From JACKIC01 sp964392305 (GTDB lineage: Bacteria; Planctomycetota; UBA1135; UBA2386): a DNA stretch of 64,000 nucleotides. Each line of letters starts with the position of its first letter. The stretch's first letter is position 1. Shown in pieces: positions 18,148-26,081 of this stretch. The translations under genes were made by a program, and so were the position numbers. The stretch spans positions 168,707 to 232,706 of the forward strand of contig CAYMPV010000006.1 of the NCBI GenBank assembly GCA_964392305.1. Direction: 5' to 3'. Below the pieces are notes generated by a model. The model was not told the DNA's origin. It saw only the letters and a list, made by a program, of their open reading frames with translations, and made no database searches.

Positions 18148-18224
18148 GTACCGAACCGGGTACAAACAACAACCGATCGGCCGCACAGCGGCCGATCGGT
18201 TGTTGTTTGTACCCGGTTCGGTAC
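18148..18224. repeat. Perfect 77-bp palindrome (37-bp arms, 3-base centre)
   Basis: Bases 18148-18184 are the exact reverse complement of 18188-18224, with ACA at 18185-18187 between them. Each arm contains the smaller palindrome CCGATCGG and a GTACC...GGTAC pair, plus an AT-richer stretch of AAC repeats. It lies between divergent genes (lipoprotein 57 bp to the left, topB 15 bp to the right). It is not a terminator for either gene and has no U-tract. It could extrude a cruciform, form a long hairpin in a leader RNA, bind a dimeric regulator, or be the remnant of a small mobile repeat. Confidence 0.95.
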
Positions 18225-18239
18225 CCACGCTTGGCACCG

Positions 18240-20468
18240 ATGAACGTGGTGGTGGCAGAGAAACCCTCGGTGGCGCGCGACCTGGCCAAGGTGCTCGGCG
18301 CGAGCCAGCGGCGCGAGGGGTATCTGGAGGGCAATGGCTGGCGGGTCACGTGGGCGCTCGGCCACCTGGCGACGCTCAAGGCTCCCGACGAATACGACCC
18401 GGCGCTCAAACGCTGGTCCCTGGCGCGGCTGCCGTTCGTGCCCGAACGCTTCGAACTCAAGCCGACCGGCGAGGGCGATCGCAAGCGGCAGCTCGACATC
18501 GTCGCGGGGCTCTGCCGCGACGCCGACGAACTGGTCTGCGCGACCGACGCGGGTCGCGAGGGTGAGCTGATCTTCCGCTACATCCTCGAATACGCGGGCT
18601 GTCCCGAACGGCCGCACTCGCGGCTGTGGCTCAGCTCGCTGACCGAACAGGCGATCACCGCGGGGCTGGCGGCGCGCAAGCCAGGCGCCCACTACGAGAA
18701 CCTGCACGCGGCCGCGCGCTGCCGCAGCGAGGCTGACTGGATCGTCGGCCTCAACGCGACCCGCGCCTACACGGTGCGCTACGGCGACGGCAGCGTGTTG
18801 TGGAGCCTCGGCCGCGTGCAGACGCCGGTGCTGGCGCTGATCGCGCAGCGCGACGACGAGATCCGGGTGTTCGACGCGCGGCCGTTCTGGGAGCTGCGCA
18901 CCAGGTATCGCAACGCGCGGTTCACGTTCACGGGCGAACGGTTCCGCGAGCAACCGCCGGCCGAGGAACTGCTCCAGCGGGTGCTCGGCCAACCGCTCTC
19001 GATCGACAAGATCGAGCGGCGCAAGGAGTCGCTGCCGTCGCCGCTGCTCTACGACCTCACGCAGCTGCAGCGCGACATGAACCTGCGGCACGGCATGTCG
19101 GCGGCGCGCACGCTGGCCGTCGCGCAGGAACTCTACGAGCGCAAGCTGCTGACCTATCCGCGCACCGACAGCCGCCACCTGTCGCTCGACATGGTCGATC
19201 CGATCCGCAGCACGCTGGCGGCGCTGCGCACGTGGAACCCCGCGGTGCTGAAGCTGCTCGCCGACCACATCGCCGACGCGCCCGAGGGCGAACGTGGCCC
19301 GCGCAGTCGGCCGCGGCGCGTGTTCGACGACAACAAGGTCAGCGACCACCATGCGATCGTGCCGACCGGCAAGCTCGACGCGCTGTCGGGCGAGCACCAG
19401 CACGTGTTCGACGCGGTCGCGACCCGCCTCGTGCAGGTCTTCCTCGGCGACAAGCAGCAGGAGGTGACCACCGTGCACGCGACCAGCAACACGGTGCCGT
19501 TCCGCGCCCGCGGCGTCGTCGTCACCGATGCGGGTTGGAGCGCGCTCGAACCCAAGGAGCAGAAGAAGGCCAAGGCGCGCGGCAAGAAGAAGGACGACGA
19601 GGGCAGCGACGACGGCGACGACGACGCGCAGGAACTGCCGCCGTTCACCGAAGGCGAGAGCGGTCCGCACGAGCCCGAGTTGCACGAGGGCAAGACCAAG
19701 CCGCCGCGGCCCTACACCGAGAACACGTTGCTCGCCGCGATGGAGACCTCGGGCAAGCTCGTCGACGACGAACAGCTGCGCGAGGCGATGAAGGGCCGCG
19801 GCCTGGGCACGCCGGCGACGCGCGCCTCGATCGTCGAGACCCTGCTGTCGCGCGCCTACATCCGCCGCGAGAAGAAGGCGCTGCGCGTCACCGATCTGGG
19901 CCGCTACCTGATCGCGATCATCGCCGATCCGGTGCTCAAGTCGCCCGAGCTGACCGGCGAGTGGGAGTTCAAGCTCGGTGAGGTCGAACGCGGCCAGCGG
20001 CAGCGCGAGGCGTTCATGCAGGAGATCGTGTTGCGCATCGGACAGCTGATCGCGACCGGGCTGGTGCCGACGCTGCCGGCCGAGGGCTTCGGCAACTGTC
20101 CGCGCTGTCAGGCCGCGGTGATCGAGGGCCGCGAGGCCTACGGCTGTTCACGCTGGCGCGAGGACTGCGCGTTCCGGCTCGCGAAGGTCTACCGCGGCGT
20201 TGCGCTGACGCCGCCGATGGTGCGCGAACTGTGCACGCGCGGCGTCGTGCTGCGGCCCGTGGTGATCGACGGCGAGCCGCGCATCGTCTGCCGCACCGCG
20301 AGCGGCGAGGTGTTCGACATCGCGCCGCCCAGCCGGGACGCACAGCGCGAGGCGCAGCGTGGCGCGCCGCGCACCACGGCCCGCGGCGGCCGCCGGCCAG
20401 CGGCTCCGAAGGGCAAGGGGCGTTCGCGCAAGGGTGAGGGGGGGCGCGGCGGACAGCAGGCAGGTTGA
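18240..20468 (+). CDS. topB: DNA topoisomerase III (type IA)
   Basis: The protein has 742 aa. It starts MNVVVAEKPSVARDLAKVLG, the typical Toprim beginning of TopB. CATDAGREGELIFRYI carries the Toprim acidic residues, and Tyr306 in LLTYPRTDSRHLS is the catalytic tyrosine that attacks DNA. SDHHAIVPT and GLGTPATRASIVETL are further conserved blocks. A Lys/Asp/Glu-rich insert (about 435-480) interrupts the core. The C-terminus has a small Cys-containing domain (NCPRCQAAVIEGREAYGCS) and a basic Lys/Arg/Gly-rich tail that probably contacts DNA. The enzyme passes single strands to decatenate or unlink DNA. The ATG lies 15 bp after the palindrome; an extension through the palindrome is open but has no homology. 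Confidence 0.93.
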   Translation: MNVVVAEKPSVARDLAKVLGASQRREGYLEGNGWRVTWALGHLATLKAPDEYDPALKRWSLARLPFVPERFELKPTGEGDRKRQLDIVAGLCRDADELVCATDAGREGELIFRYILEYAGCPERPHSRLWLSSLTEQAITAGLAARKPGAHYENLHAAARCRSEADWIVGLNATRAYTVRYGDGSVLWSLGRVQTPVLALIAQRDDEIRVFDARPFWELRTRYRNARFTFTGERFREQPPAEELLQRVLGQPLSIDKIERRKESLPSPLLYDLTQLQRDMNLRHGMSAARTLAVAQELYERKLLTYPRTDSRHLSLDMVDPIRSTLAALRTWNPAVLKLLADHIADAPEGERGPRSRPRRVFDDNKVSDHHAIVPTGKLDALSGEHQHVFDAVATRLVQVFLGDKQQEVTTVHATSNTVPFRARGVVVTDAGWSALEPKEQKKAKARGKKKDDEGSDDGDDDAQELPPFTEGESGPHEPELHEGKTKPPRPYTENTLLAAMETSGKLVDDEQLREAMKGRGLGTPATRASIVETLLSRAYIRREKKALRVTDLGRYLIAIIADPVLKSPELTGEWEFKLGEVERGQRQREAFMQEIVLRIGQLIATGLVPTLPAEGFGNCPRCQAAVIEGREAYGCSRWREDCAFRLAKVYRGVALTPPMVRELCTRGVVLRPVVIDGEPRIVCRTASGEVFDIAPPSRDAQREAQRGAPRTTARGGRRPAAPKGKGRSRKGEGGRGGQQAG

Positions 20469-20534
20469 CCGCTCACCGCCGCAGCTCGATCGGCTCGATC
20501 TCCTCTTCGGATTGTGGCGCCCGTGCCGCGGGAC

Positions 20535-21971
20535 TCAGCGCGCCTTCACGAGTTCGACGGATTCGATCTCACCCTCGGCCGTGACCTCGACGGGAACCGG
20601 CACGGCGCGGTTGTCGACGTTGCCGTCGCCGAGCGCGAGCTCGTAGTTGCCCGGGGCCACGTCGCCGAACGCGAACTCGCCGTGCGCGTCGGTGCGGGCC
20701 GTGCGCTGCGCCAGGTAGAAGCGCAGCACGCCCCAGTTGGTGGGCAACTGCGCCAGCCGTTCGCTGTCGGCGTTGGTGCCGTGCAGCGTCACGTGCATGT
20801 GCGGCAACGGCGCGCCGCGTTCGTCGCGCAGCACGCCGCGCACGAGCCGCGCGGGTTGCAGGCGCACGTCGGGCACCTGCACGGGCCCCGCCGCTGCCGC
20901 GGTCGGCAGCGCGTAGACGAGCGTGGCCATGCCTTCGCAGCGCACCAGCAACATGCCCTCGCACAACGGCGGAAGGCCGGCGCAGCGGAACGTGCCGTCC
21001 GCGCCCGTGCGGGCCGGCAACCACGGCACGGTCTGCGGGGTCATGCCGACGACGGCGACGTAGGCGCCCTGGTGCGGCCGGCCGTCTGCGTCGAGCACGC
21101 GGCCCGTGAAGTCGAGGCCGCGCTGCAGCGCGAAGCGCGCGCGCGTCCACGGGTTGTCCTTCGCCGGTCGGTCGGTGCGCTGCTCGACGTAGCCGTCGGC
21201 GCGGCAATGCAGGTCGGGCCGGCCGGGGTCGCCGTGGCCCGGCAGCACGAACTCACCCTTGGCGTCGGTCAGCGTCGACTTGCGCATCGTCCAGCCTTCG
21301 CCGACGCGCGCGCCGACGATCGCGTTGCCGGTGGCATCGTCGACGACCACGCCGCGCAGTTCCACGCCGCGCTCGAGGTCGAACGTGTGCTGCAGCGGCG
21401 CCTCGGGCGTCAGTTCGGCGGCGAACCAAGCTGGCGTCATCGCCGCGTCGGGGATCACCTCGATCTGCACCTTGCCCCTGGGCAACCGCCCGAACCCGAA
21501 CTTGCCTTGCGCGTCGGTGCGGCCCGCGAAGACCTCGACCTGCCGGTCGTTCCAGGCGCGCACGCGCCCGGTCGTCGGCGTGCCGTCGTCTCTGATGCGC
21601 AGCGCGCCGCCCGCGCTGCACGGCGGCTGCAGGACGATGCGCAGGTCGTCGCCGGGCACCACGTCCTCGTCGTACCAGCGCGCCAGCGGCGCGTGATCGA
21701 CCTCGACGCGCAGCGCCAGGCCGACCGGCAGCTGCACGCCGAAGCGCCCGCGGTTGTCGCTGCGCGTGCGCGCCAGCGGCGCCCACGAGTGGTACAGCTC
21801 GAGGTCCAGGCAGCGGAAGCCGCGGCCGAGCGCGCGCTGCACGACCACTTCGGCGCCAGCCACGGGCCTGCCGTTGGGATCGACGACGACGCCGACCAGC
21901 GGCGCGGTCGTCACCTGGGCGAACGCGGTCGCGGTGAGCAGCAGGCCGGGCAGGAGGTTGGCGGTGGGCAT
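20535..21971 (-). CDS. Exported carboxypeptidase-regulatory-like domain protein
   Basis: The protein has 478 aa. It starts MPTANLLPGLLLTATAFAQ, a signal peptide ending in AQ. About five CarboxypepD_reg/SdrD-B-like repeats follow, with the pattern GxVxDxxGxPxxGAxVxV...T.A.G.F.....G (VVVDPNGRPVAGAEVVV, RVLDADGRPHQGAYVAV, GVLRDERGAPLPHMHVTL). There is no peptidase catalytic domain. The fold is structural or binding and probably acts in the periplasm or on the surface. It resembles the extracytoplasmic half of the sigma-factor fusion at 705-3050. It converges with topB, 66 bp away. Signal start 21971 was preferred to an upstream ATG at 22055 that precedes no signal peptide. Function is unknown. 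Confidence 0.72.
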   Translation of the reverse strand: MPTANLLPGLLLTATAFAQVTTAPLVGVVVDPNGRPVAGAEVVVQRALGRGFRCLDLELYHSWAPLARTRSDNRGRFGVQLPVGLALRVEVDHAPLARWYDEDVVPGDDLRIVLQPPCSAGGALRIRDDGTPTTGRVRAWNDRQVEVFAGRTDAQGKFGFGRLPRGKVQIEVIPDAAMTPAWFAAELTPEAPLQHTFDLERGVELRGVVVDDATGNAIVGARVGEGWTMRKSTLTDAKGEFVLPGHGDPGRPDLHCRADGYVEQRTDRPAKDNPWTRARFALQRGLDFTGRVLDADGRPHQGAYVAVVGMTPQTVPWLPARTGADGTFRCAGLPPLCEGMLLVRCEGMATLVYALPTAAAAGPVQVPDVRLQPARLVRGVLRDERGAPLPHMHVTLHGTNADSERLAQLPTNWGVLRFYLAQRTARTDAHGEFAFGDVAPGNYELALGDGNVDNRAVPVPVEVTAEGEIESVELVKAR

Positions 21972-22102
21972 GAGGGGCGACGGTGTGGTGGCGGCGATGT
22001 TCGAACAATCTCTTCGCTTCGGGGGCCTCCATGCCGTGGCTGTGGGTGTCCGCATTGCTCAACCCACCAGCCGCCGGCCCAGTCCGGCCATTGGAGTCCA
22101 AG

Positions 22103-22615
22103 ATGCTACGCAAAGTAAGTTCCCTGTTGTCCGCCGCCCTCTCGACCATGCTCGTCCTGTCTGCCGGCGCTTCGGCGAAGGCGCAGGCTGGGCCGGTCAC
22201 GATCGGTCACGGCACCTTCCAGGCTTTCACGCAGCCCGCGGTCATCGACTTCACGTTCGTGGTCGCGGAGGCGCCCAGCGGTTCGACGCGCGGCTTCGCG
22301 ATGTTCGGCGGCTTCGCGGGCCCTGGATCGCTCCTCGTGATGCGGGTCAGCTCGCACATGCGCATCGGCGCCACGGCGCTGTTCGCAGGTGAGGTCCTCG
22401 TCAACATCGGCAACGACCCGCACGTCCAGGTGGGGCAGACGGCGTTCACCGCCGTCAACGACAACGGCTGTGGCAACGCCGACGAGATCGCCAGCCTGAG
22501 CCTGGTGCCCTTGCCATACGGCAATCCCACGATCCAACAGATCGTCGGCCTCATCGGTCCGCCGACTCCGGCGAGCTTCACGCCGGTGCTGTCCGGCAAC
22601 ATCTGGGCTCGCTGA
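22103..22615 (+). CDS. Small exported protein of unknown function
   Basis: The protein has 170 aa. MLRKVSSLLSAALSTMLVLSAGASAKAQ is a clear signal peptide ending in AQ, and GGAG lies 7 bases upstream of the ATG. The mature part is short and beta-rich (AVIDFTFVVAEAPSGSTRG, LVMRVSSHMRIGATALFAG), with a single internal Cys in NDNGCGNAD. No family was recognised. It is divergent from the CarboxypepD protein (131-bp spacer) and precedes the ECF/kinase pair by 84 bp; it could be a target of that system, but nothing in the sequence shows this. Confidence 0.62.
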   Translation: MLRKVSSLLSAALSTMLVLSAGASAKAQAGPVTIGHGTFQAFTQPAVIDFTFVVAEAPSGSTRGFAMFGGFAGPGSLLVMRVSSHMRIGATALFAGEVLVNIGNDPHVQVGQTAFTAVNDNGCGNADEIASLSLVPLPYGNPTIQQIVGLIGPPTPASFTPVLSGNIWAR

Positions 22616-22687
22616 CCCGGGCTCGTCGTGGAGGTCGCGACATGCAGTGTCAGTGGGGATCGCCGCCACGCCGCGGAGATCCCCCGC

Positions 22688-22693
22688 TACGCT
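22688..22693 (+). promoter_or_regulatory. Putative -10 box (TACGCT) deciding the ECF start
   Basis: CGCTACGCT ends six bases before the GTG at 22700. A transcript from here would start at or next to that GTG, giving a leaderless message and supporting GTG rather than the ATG at 22730. Confidence 0.4.
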
Positions 22694-22699
22694 CTCGCG

Positions 22700-23272
22700 G
22701 TGACTGTTCCCGATCCAGATCGCGTCACCATGCTCGTGCAACGCCTCGGCAATGGTGACGCGGCCGTGGCGGAAGAGCTCCTGCCGCTGGTCTATGACGA
22801 ACTGCGCGCCGTCGCCAACCGGATGTTCGCGCGGCAGCCCGGCAACCACACCCTGCAGCCGACGGCGTTGGTGCACGAGGCGTGGCTCAAGCTCGCCGGT
22901 GCGTCGCGGGGCTGGGAGACCCGGGGGCACTTCTTCTCGGTGGCGGCCCGCGCGATGCGGCAGGTGCTGATGGACTCGGCGCGGGCCCGGCGTGCCGACC
23001 GCCGCGGCAAGGGGTGGCAGCGCGTGACCTTCGACGAGAACCTGACCCAAGCGCGCGCGGAGTACGACCTGGTCGACCTCGACGATGCGTTGCAGCGCCT
23101 CGCGCAGGCCAACGAACGACACGCGCGCGTCGTCGAACTCAAGCTGTTCGCCGGTCTGTCGCTGCCGGAGATCGCGGACGTGCTCGGCGTGACGGCGCGC
23201 ACGATCCAGCTCGATTGGCGCGCGGCGAGCGCGTGGTTGCGTCACGTGCTCGACGACCAACAGGCGACATGA
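22700..23272 (+). CDS. Planctomycete-type ECF sigma factor
   Basis: The protein has 190 aa with a GTG start (VTVPDPDRVT). It carries the signature of the large planctomycete ECF family: AAEELLPLVYDELRAVANRM-like region 2, LQPTALVHEAWLKLAG, FFSVAARAMRQVLMDSARA and the region 4 stretch LFAGLSLPEIADVLGVTART. It would direct RNA polymerase to a private promoter set. The stop overlaps the start of the Ser/Thr kinase gene (ATGA at 23269-23272), so the two are translationally coupled and the kinase probably controls the sigma factor or shares its signal. This sigma/kinase pairing is known in Planctomycetota. ATG 22730 is an alternative start. Confidence 0.88.
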   Translation: MTVPDPDRVTMLVQRLGNGDAAVAEELLPLVYDELRAVANRMFARQPGNHTLQPTALVHEAWLKLAGASRGWETRGHFFSVAARAMRQVLMDSARARRADRRGKGWQRVTFDENLTQARAEYDLVDLDDALQRLAQANERHARVVELKLFAGLSLPEIADVLGVTARTIQLDWRAASAWLRHVLDDQQAT

Positions 23273-26010
23273 CCAAGGACTGGATCGACGCGGCGTTGGT
23301 CATCTTTCGCGACGCCTGCGAGCTGCCGGCGGCCGAACGCGCGGCCTTTGTCGCGCACGCCTGTGCCGGTGACGAGGCTTTGCGCGGGCACGTCGAAGCG
23401 ATGCTCGCCTGGGACGACCGGGGCGCCCGGCAAGAACACGGGGTGGAGGTGCCGCACGCGGTGCGGGCAGCGCTGTCGCACCTGGCCGACCAGGCCGAGG
23501 CAGCGGCGGATGCGACGTCGATCCCCGAGCGCATCGGCGCCTACCGCATCGTGCGCCTGATCGCGCGCGGCGGCATGGGGGTCGTGTACGAAGCCGTGCA
23601 GGAGCAGCCCGCACGCCGCGTCGCGATCAAGGTCGCGCGCATCAGTGGCACGACGGGCGAGCGCGCGCGGCGGTTTCAGCTCGAAGGGCAACTGTTGGCG
23701 CGGCTCAACCATCCCGGCATCGCCCAGATCATCGAAGCGGGGACCACCAACCTCGAAGTGGGCGCGCAGCCGTACTTCGTCATGGAGTTCGTCGATGGCC
23801 AATCGCTTGCCGAGCATGCGGCGGCTCACTTGCCGACGACGCTCGCCAAGGTGGCGCTGATGGCGCGCGTCTGCGAGGCGGTCGGATTCGCGCACGAACG
23901 CGACGTCATCCATCGCGACCTCAAGCCTGACAACGTGCTGATCGCGGCGAACGGCCAGCCCAAGGTGCTCGACTTCGGCGTCGCCAAGGTCGAGTCGGCG
24001 GGGGCCTTCGGGGCGGCGACGCTACGCACCGAAGCGGGGCGTGTGCTCGGCACGATCGGCTACATGGCCCCCGAGCAGCTCGGCGGCAAGAGCGCCGGCC
24101 TCGGTCCCCAGGCCGACGTCTATTCCCTGGGAGTCATGCTCTACCAGCTCCTGAGCGGCCGGTTGCCGCACGAACTGGATGCGGTCACACCGACGCAGGC
24201 GCTGGCGGTCGTCACCACGACCGACGCACCGCTGCTCGGCGTCGTCCGCCCCGAGTTGCGCGGTGAGATCGAGGCGGTCGTCGCCAAGGCACTCGAGAAG
24301 GACTACCGGCATCGTTACGCCGATGCCACGGCGCTGCAGGCCGACCTCGAACGCTTCCTGCGCGGCGAGCCGGTGCAGGCGCGGCCGGCGGGGCCGGTGC
24401 GCCGCGTGACGAAGTGGTCGCGTCGCAACCCGGCGACGGCCAGCGCAGTCTTCGGCCTGTTCCTCGCCGTCTCCGCAGTCGCCGCGACGATGGTCGCCAA
24501 GAACCAGGAAGTGCGCACGGTGCTCGACGACGTGCAGCAGCTCGACGACATCTACGTGCTGGCCGACCTGATCGAGAAGGCCCAGGTGCCGGGAGCGCCG
24601 CTGGCCGACGGGGGGCGCCGCGAACTCGGAGCCCTCTGGCCGACCCGCCCCGCGCAGATCGATGCGCTGCAGCGGTGGATCGGCGACTGCACGAGGCTGA
24701 TCGCGCGCCACGACCTGCACGAGGCGGCCCTGGCGCGGTTGCGCAGGCAGTCGGGCAAACGCGTCGACGGCGAGACCTGGACGTTCGCGGTGCCGTTCGT
24801 GCAGCGGCAACACGACATGCTCGTGCAGTTGCTGCGCGACCTCGAGGGGCTGCGAGGGGAGCGCGGTGTGCTGCGTCAGGTGCAGCAGCGCCTCGAGCTG
24901 GCGAACAGCATCGAGCGGTTGACGGTGCAGGACTGGCAGGCGGCGTGGGACGCGGCCAGGCAACGGATCGAGCGAGAGCCGAACTATCGCTTCGCGGCCG
25001 AACGCGACTACCGCCTCGAACTGCGGCCGCAGGTCGGGCTGATCCCGCTGGGGCCCGATCCGACGAGCCGACTCGAGGAGTTCCTGCACCTGGAGACCCA
25101 TGCCGGGCCGGTCCCGCATCGCGACGGTGACGGTCATCTTCCGGCAATGGCGGGCGCCACGGGGTTGATCTTCGTGTTGATCCCGCGCGGCACGTTCTGG
25201 ATGGGCTGTCAGAGCGACGACGAGGCGGGGCACAACTACGACCCCGGCGCGATCGGTGGCGGACCCTTCGACCCCAACCGGCCGAAGTCGCGCTGGGAGG
25301 CCCTGTACGAGGTGCGCGACATCGGCCCGTTCCTGTTGTCGAAGTACGAGATGACCGAGGCGCAGTGGCAGCGGCTCGTGGGCGGCAATCCCGTGCTCCG
25401 GCCCGATCAATCGTCGCCCACCAATCCCGTGTGCAATGTCAGCTACAAGCAGTGCGACGAGGTGCTGCGCCGCCTCGGTCTGCAGCTGCCGCACGAAGAG
25501 CAGTGGGAGTATGCCGCGCGTGCGACCACGCAGACGCCTTGGTGGACTGGCGCCGACGCAGCGGACCTCGCGGGGGCCGAAGCGCTCTGGTCCGCTTCCA
25601 GCCAGGAGATCGTGGCGCCGTGGTGGGCCAAGAAGTCGGGCATGGAGGTCGCCCCGTTCCGCGACCCCGTGGTCGACCAGCTCCTGCTGACCGCGCAGGA
25701 AGCCATCGGGCAGGGCGTGCCGCGGGCGCAGGCACTCGCCACCGCGCGCGGTGTCAGGTCGGTGGGTTCGTATCGCGCCAACCGCTTCGGCCTGTTCGAC
25801 GTCGGCGGCAACGTCGCCGAGTGGTGCGCCAATCACCCCGGCTACAAGGTCCCGCGCGAACGCGACGAGGTGATTCCCATCCGCATGGTCCGTGGTGGTT
25901 ACTACAAGAGCGGCGTGAAGTGCGCCCGCTCGGCGTGGCGCCACGAGATCCCGTGGGACACCGCCATGGGGGAGCTGGGGGTGCGTCCGGCGATGGCGCT
26001 GGCGCCGTAG
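23269..26010 (+). CDS. Membrane Ser/Thr protein kinase with C-terminal FGE-sulfatase-like domain
   Basis: The protein has 913 aa. Residues 92-365 are a eukaryotic-like kinase: ARGGMGVVYEA loop, Lys121 in VAIKVA, HRDLKPDN at 215-222, DFG at 235-237 and GTIGYMAPEQ. All catalytic residues are present, so it should be active. A membrane helix at about 388-410 (AVFGLFLAVSAVAATMV) is followed by a helical, coiled-coil-like region (410-620). The last 280 residues resemble the formylglycine-generating-enzyme/SUMF1 fold (GLIFVLIPRGTFWMGC, YEMTEAQWQRLVGGNPV, LPHEEQWEYAARA, FGLFDVGGNVAEWC, RMVRGGYY). This outer domain more likely senses a ligand than makes formylglycine. The start is fixed by the ATGA overlap with the ECF gene. 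Confidence 0.92.
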   Translation: MTKDWIDAALVIFRDACELPAAERAAFVAHACAGDEALRGHVEAMLAWDDRGARQEHGVEVPHAVRAALSHLADQAEAAADATSIPERIGAYRIVRLIARGGMGVVYEAVQEQPARRVAIKVARISGTTGERARRFQLEGQLLARLNHPGIAQIIEAGTTNLEVGAQPYFVMEFVDGQSLAEHAAAHLPTTLAKVALMARVCEAVGFAHERDVIHRDLKPDNVLIAANGQPKVLDFGVAKVESAGAFGAATLRTEAGRVLGTIGYMAPEQLGGKSAGLGPQADVYSLGVMLYQLLSGRLPHELDAVTPTQALAVVTTTDAPLLGVVRPELRGEIEAVVAKALEKDYRHRYADATALQADLERFLRGEPVQARPAGPVRRVTKWSRRNPATASAVFGLFLAVSAVAATMVAKNQEVRTVLDDVQQLDDIYVLADLIEKAQVPGAPLADGGRRELGALWPTRPAQIDALQRWIGDCTRLIARHDLHEAALARLRRQSGKRVDGETWTFAVPFVQRQHDMLVQLLRDLEGLRGERGVLRQVQQRLELANSIERLTVQDWQAAWDAARQRIEREPNYRFAAERDYRLELRPQVGLIPLGPDPTSRLEEFLHLETHAGPVPHRDGDGHLPAMAGATGLIFVLIPRGTFWMGCQSDDEAGHNYDPGAIGGGPFDPNRPKSRWEALYEVRDIGPFLLSKYEMTEAQWQRLVGGNPVLRPDQSSPTNPVCNVSYKQCDEVLRRLGLQLPHEEQWEYAARATTQTPWWTGADAADLAGAEALWSASSQEIVAPWWAKKSGMEVAPFRDPVVDQLLLTAQEAIGQGVPRAQALATARGVRSVGSYRANRFGLFDVGGNVAEWCANHPGYKVPRERDEVIPIRMVRGGYYKSGVKCARSAWRHEIPWDTAMGELGVRPAMALAP

Positions 26011-26081
26011 CCCGGTCGAGCAACGTCATCGCCGCGGTGATCCAGGTCGCCGGGTGATCCAGTGGGGCAGCGGACCGACGC

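Noticed and set aside
18091..18239. Extended starts for the lipoprotein and topB that translate through the palindrome
   Set aside because: Both begin within the repeat, lack homology, and are replaced by a lipoprotein signal and the standard TopB start.
22882..23268. N-terminal extension of the FGE-tailed kinase across the ECF gene
   Set aside because: Kinase homology and the ATGA overlap fix the start at 23269; the extension is out of frame with the real ECF protein.
23269..26010. Kinase C-terminus as the formylglycine-generating enzyme for the sulfatase at 15053
   Set aside because: The FGE-like domain is on the outer side of a membrane kinase and the active-site cysteines of true FGE were not recognised.
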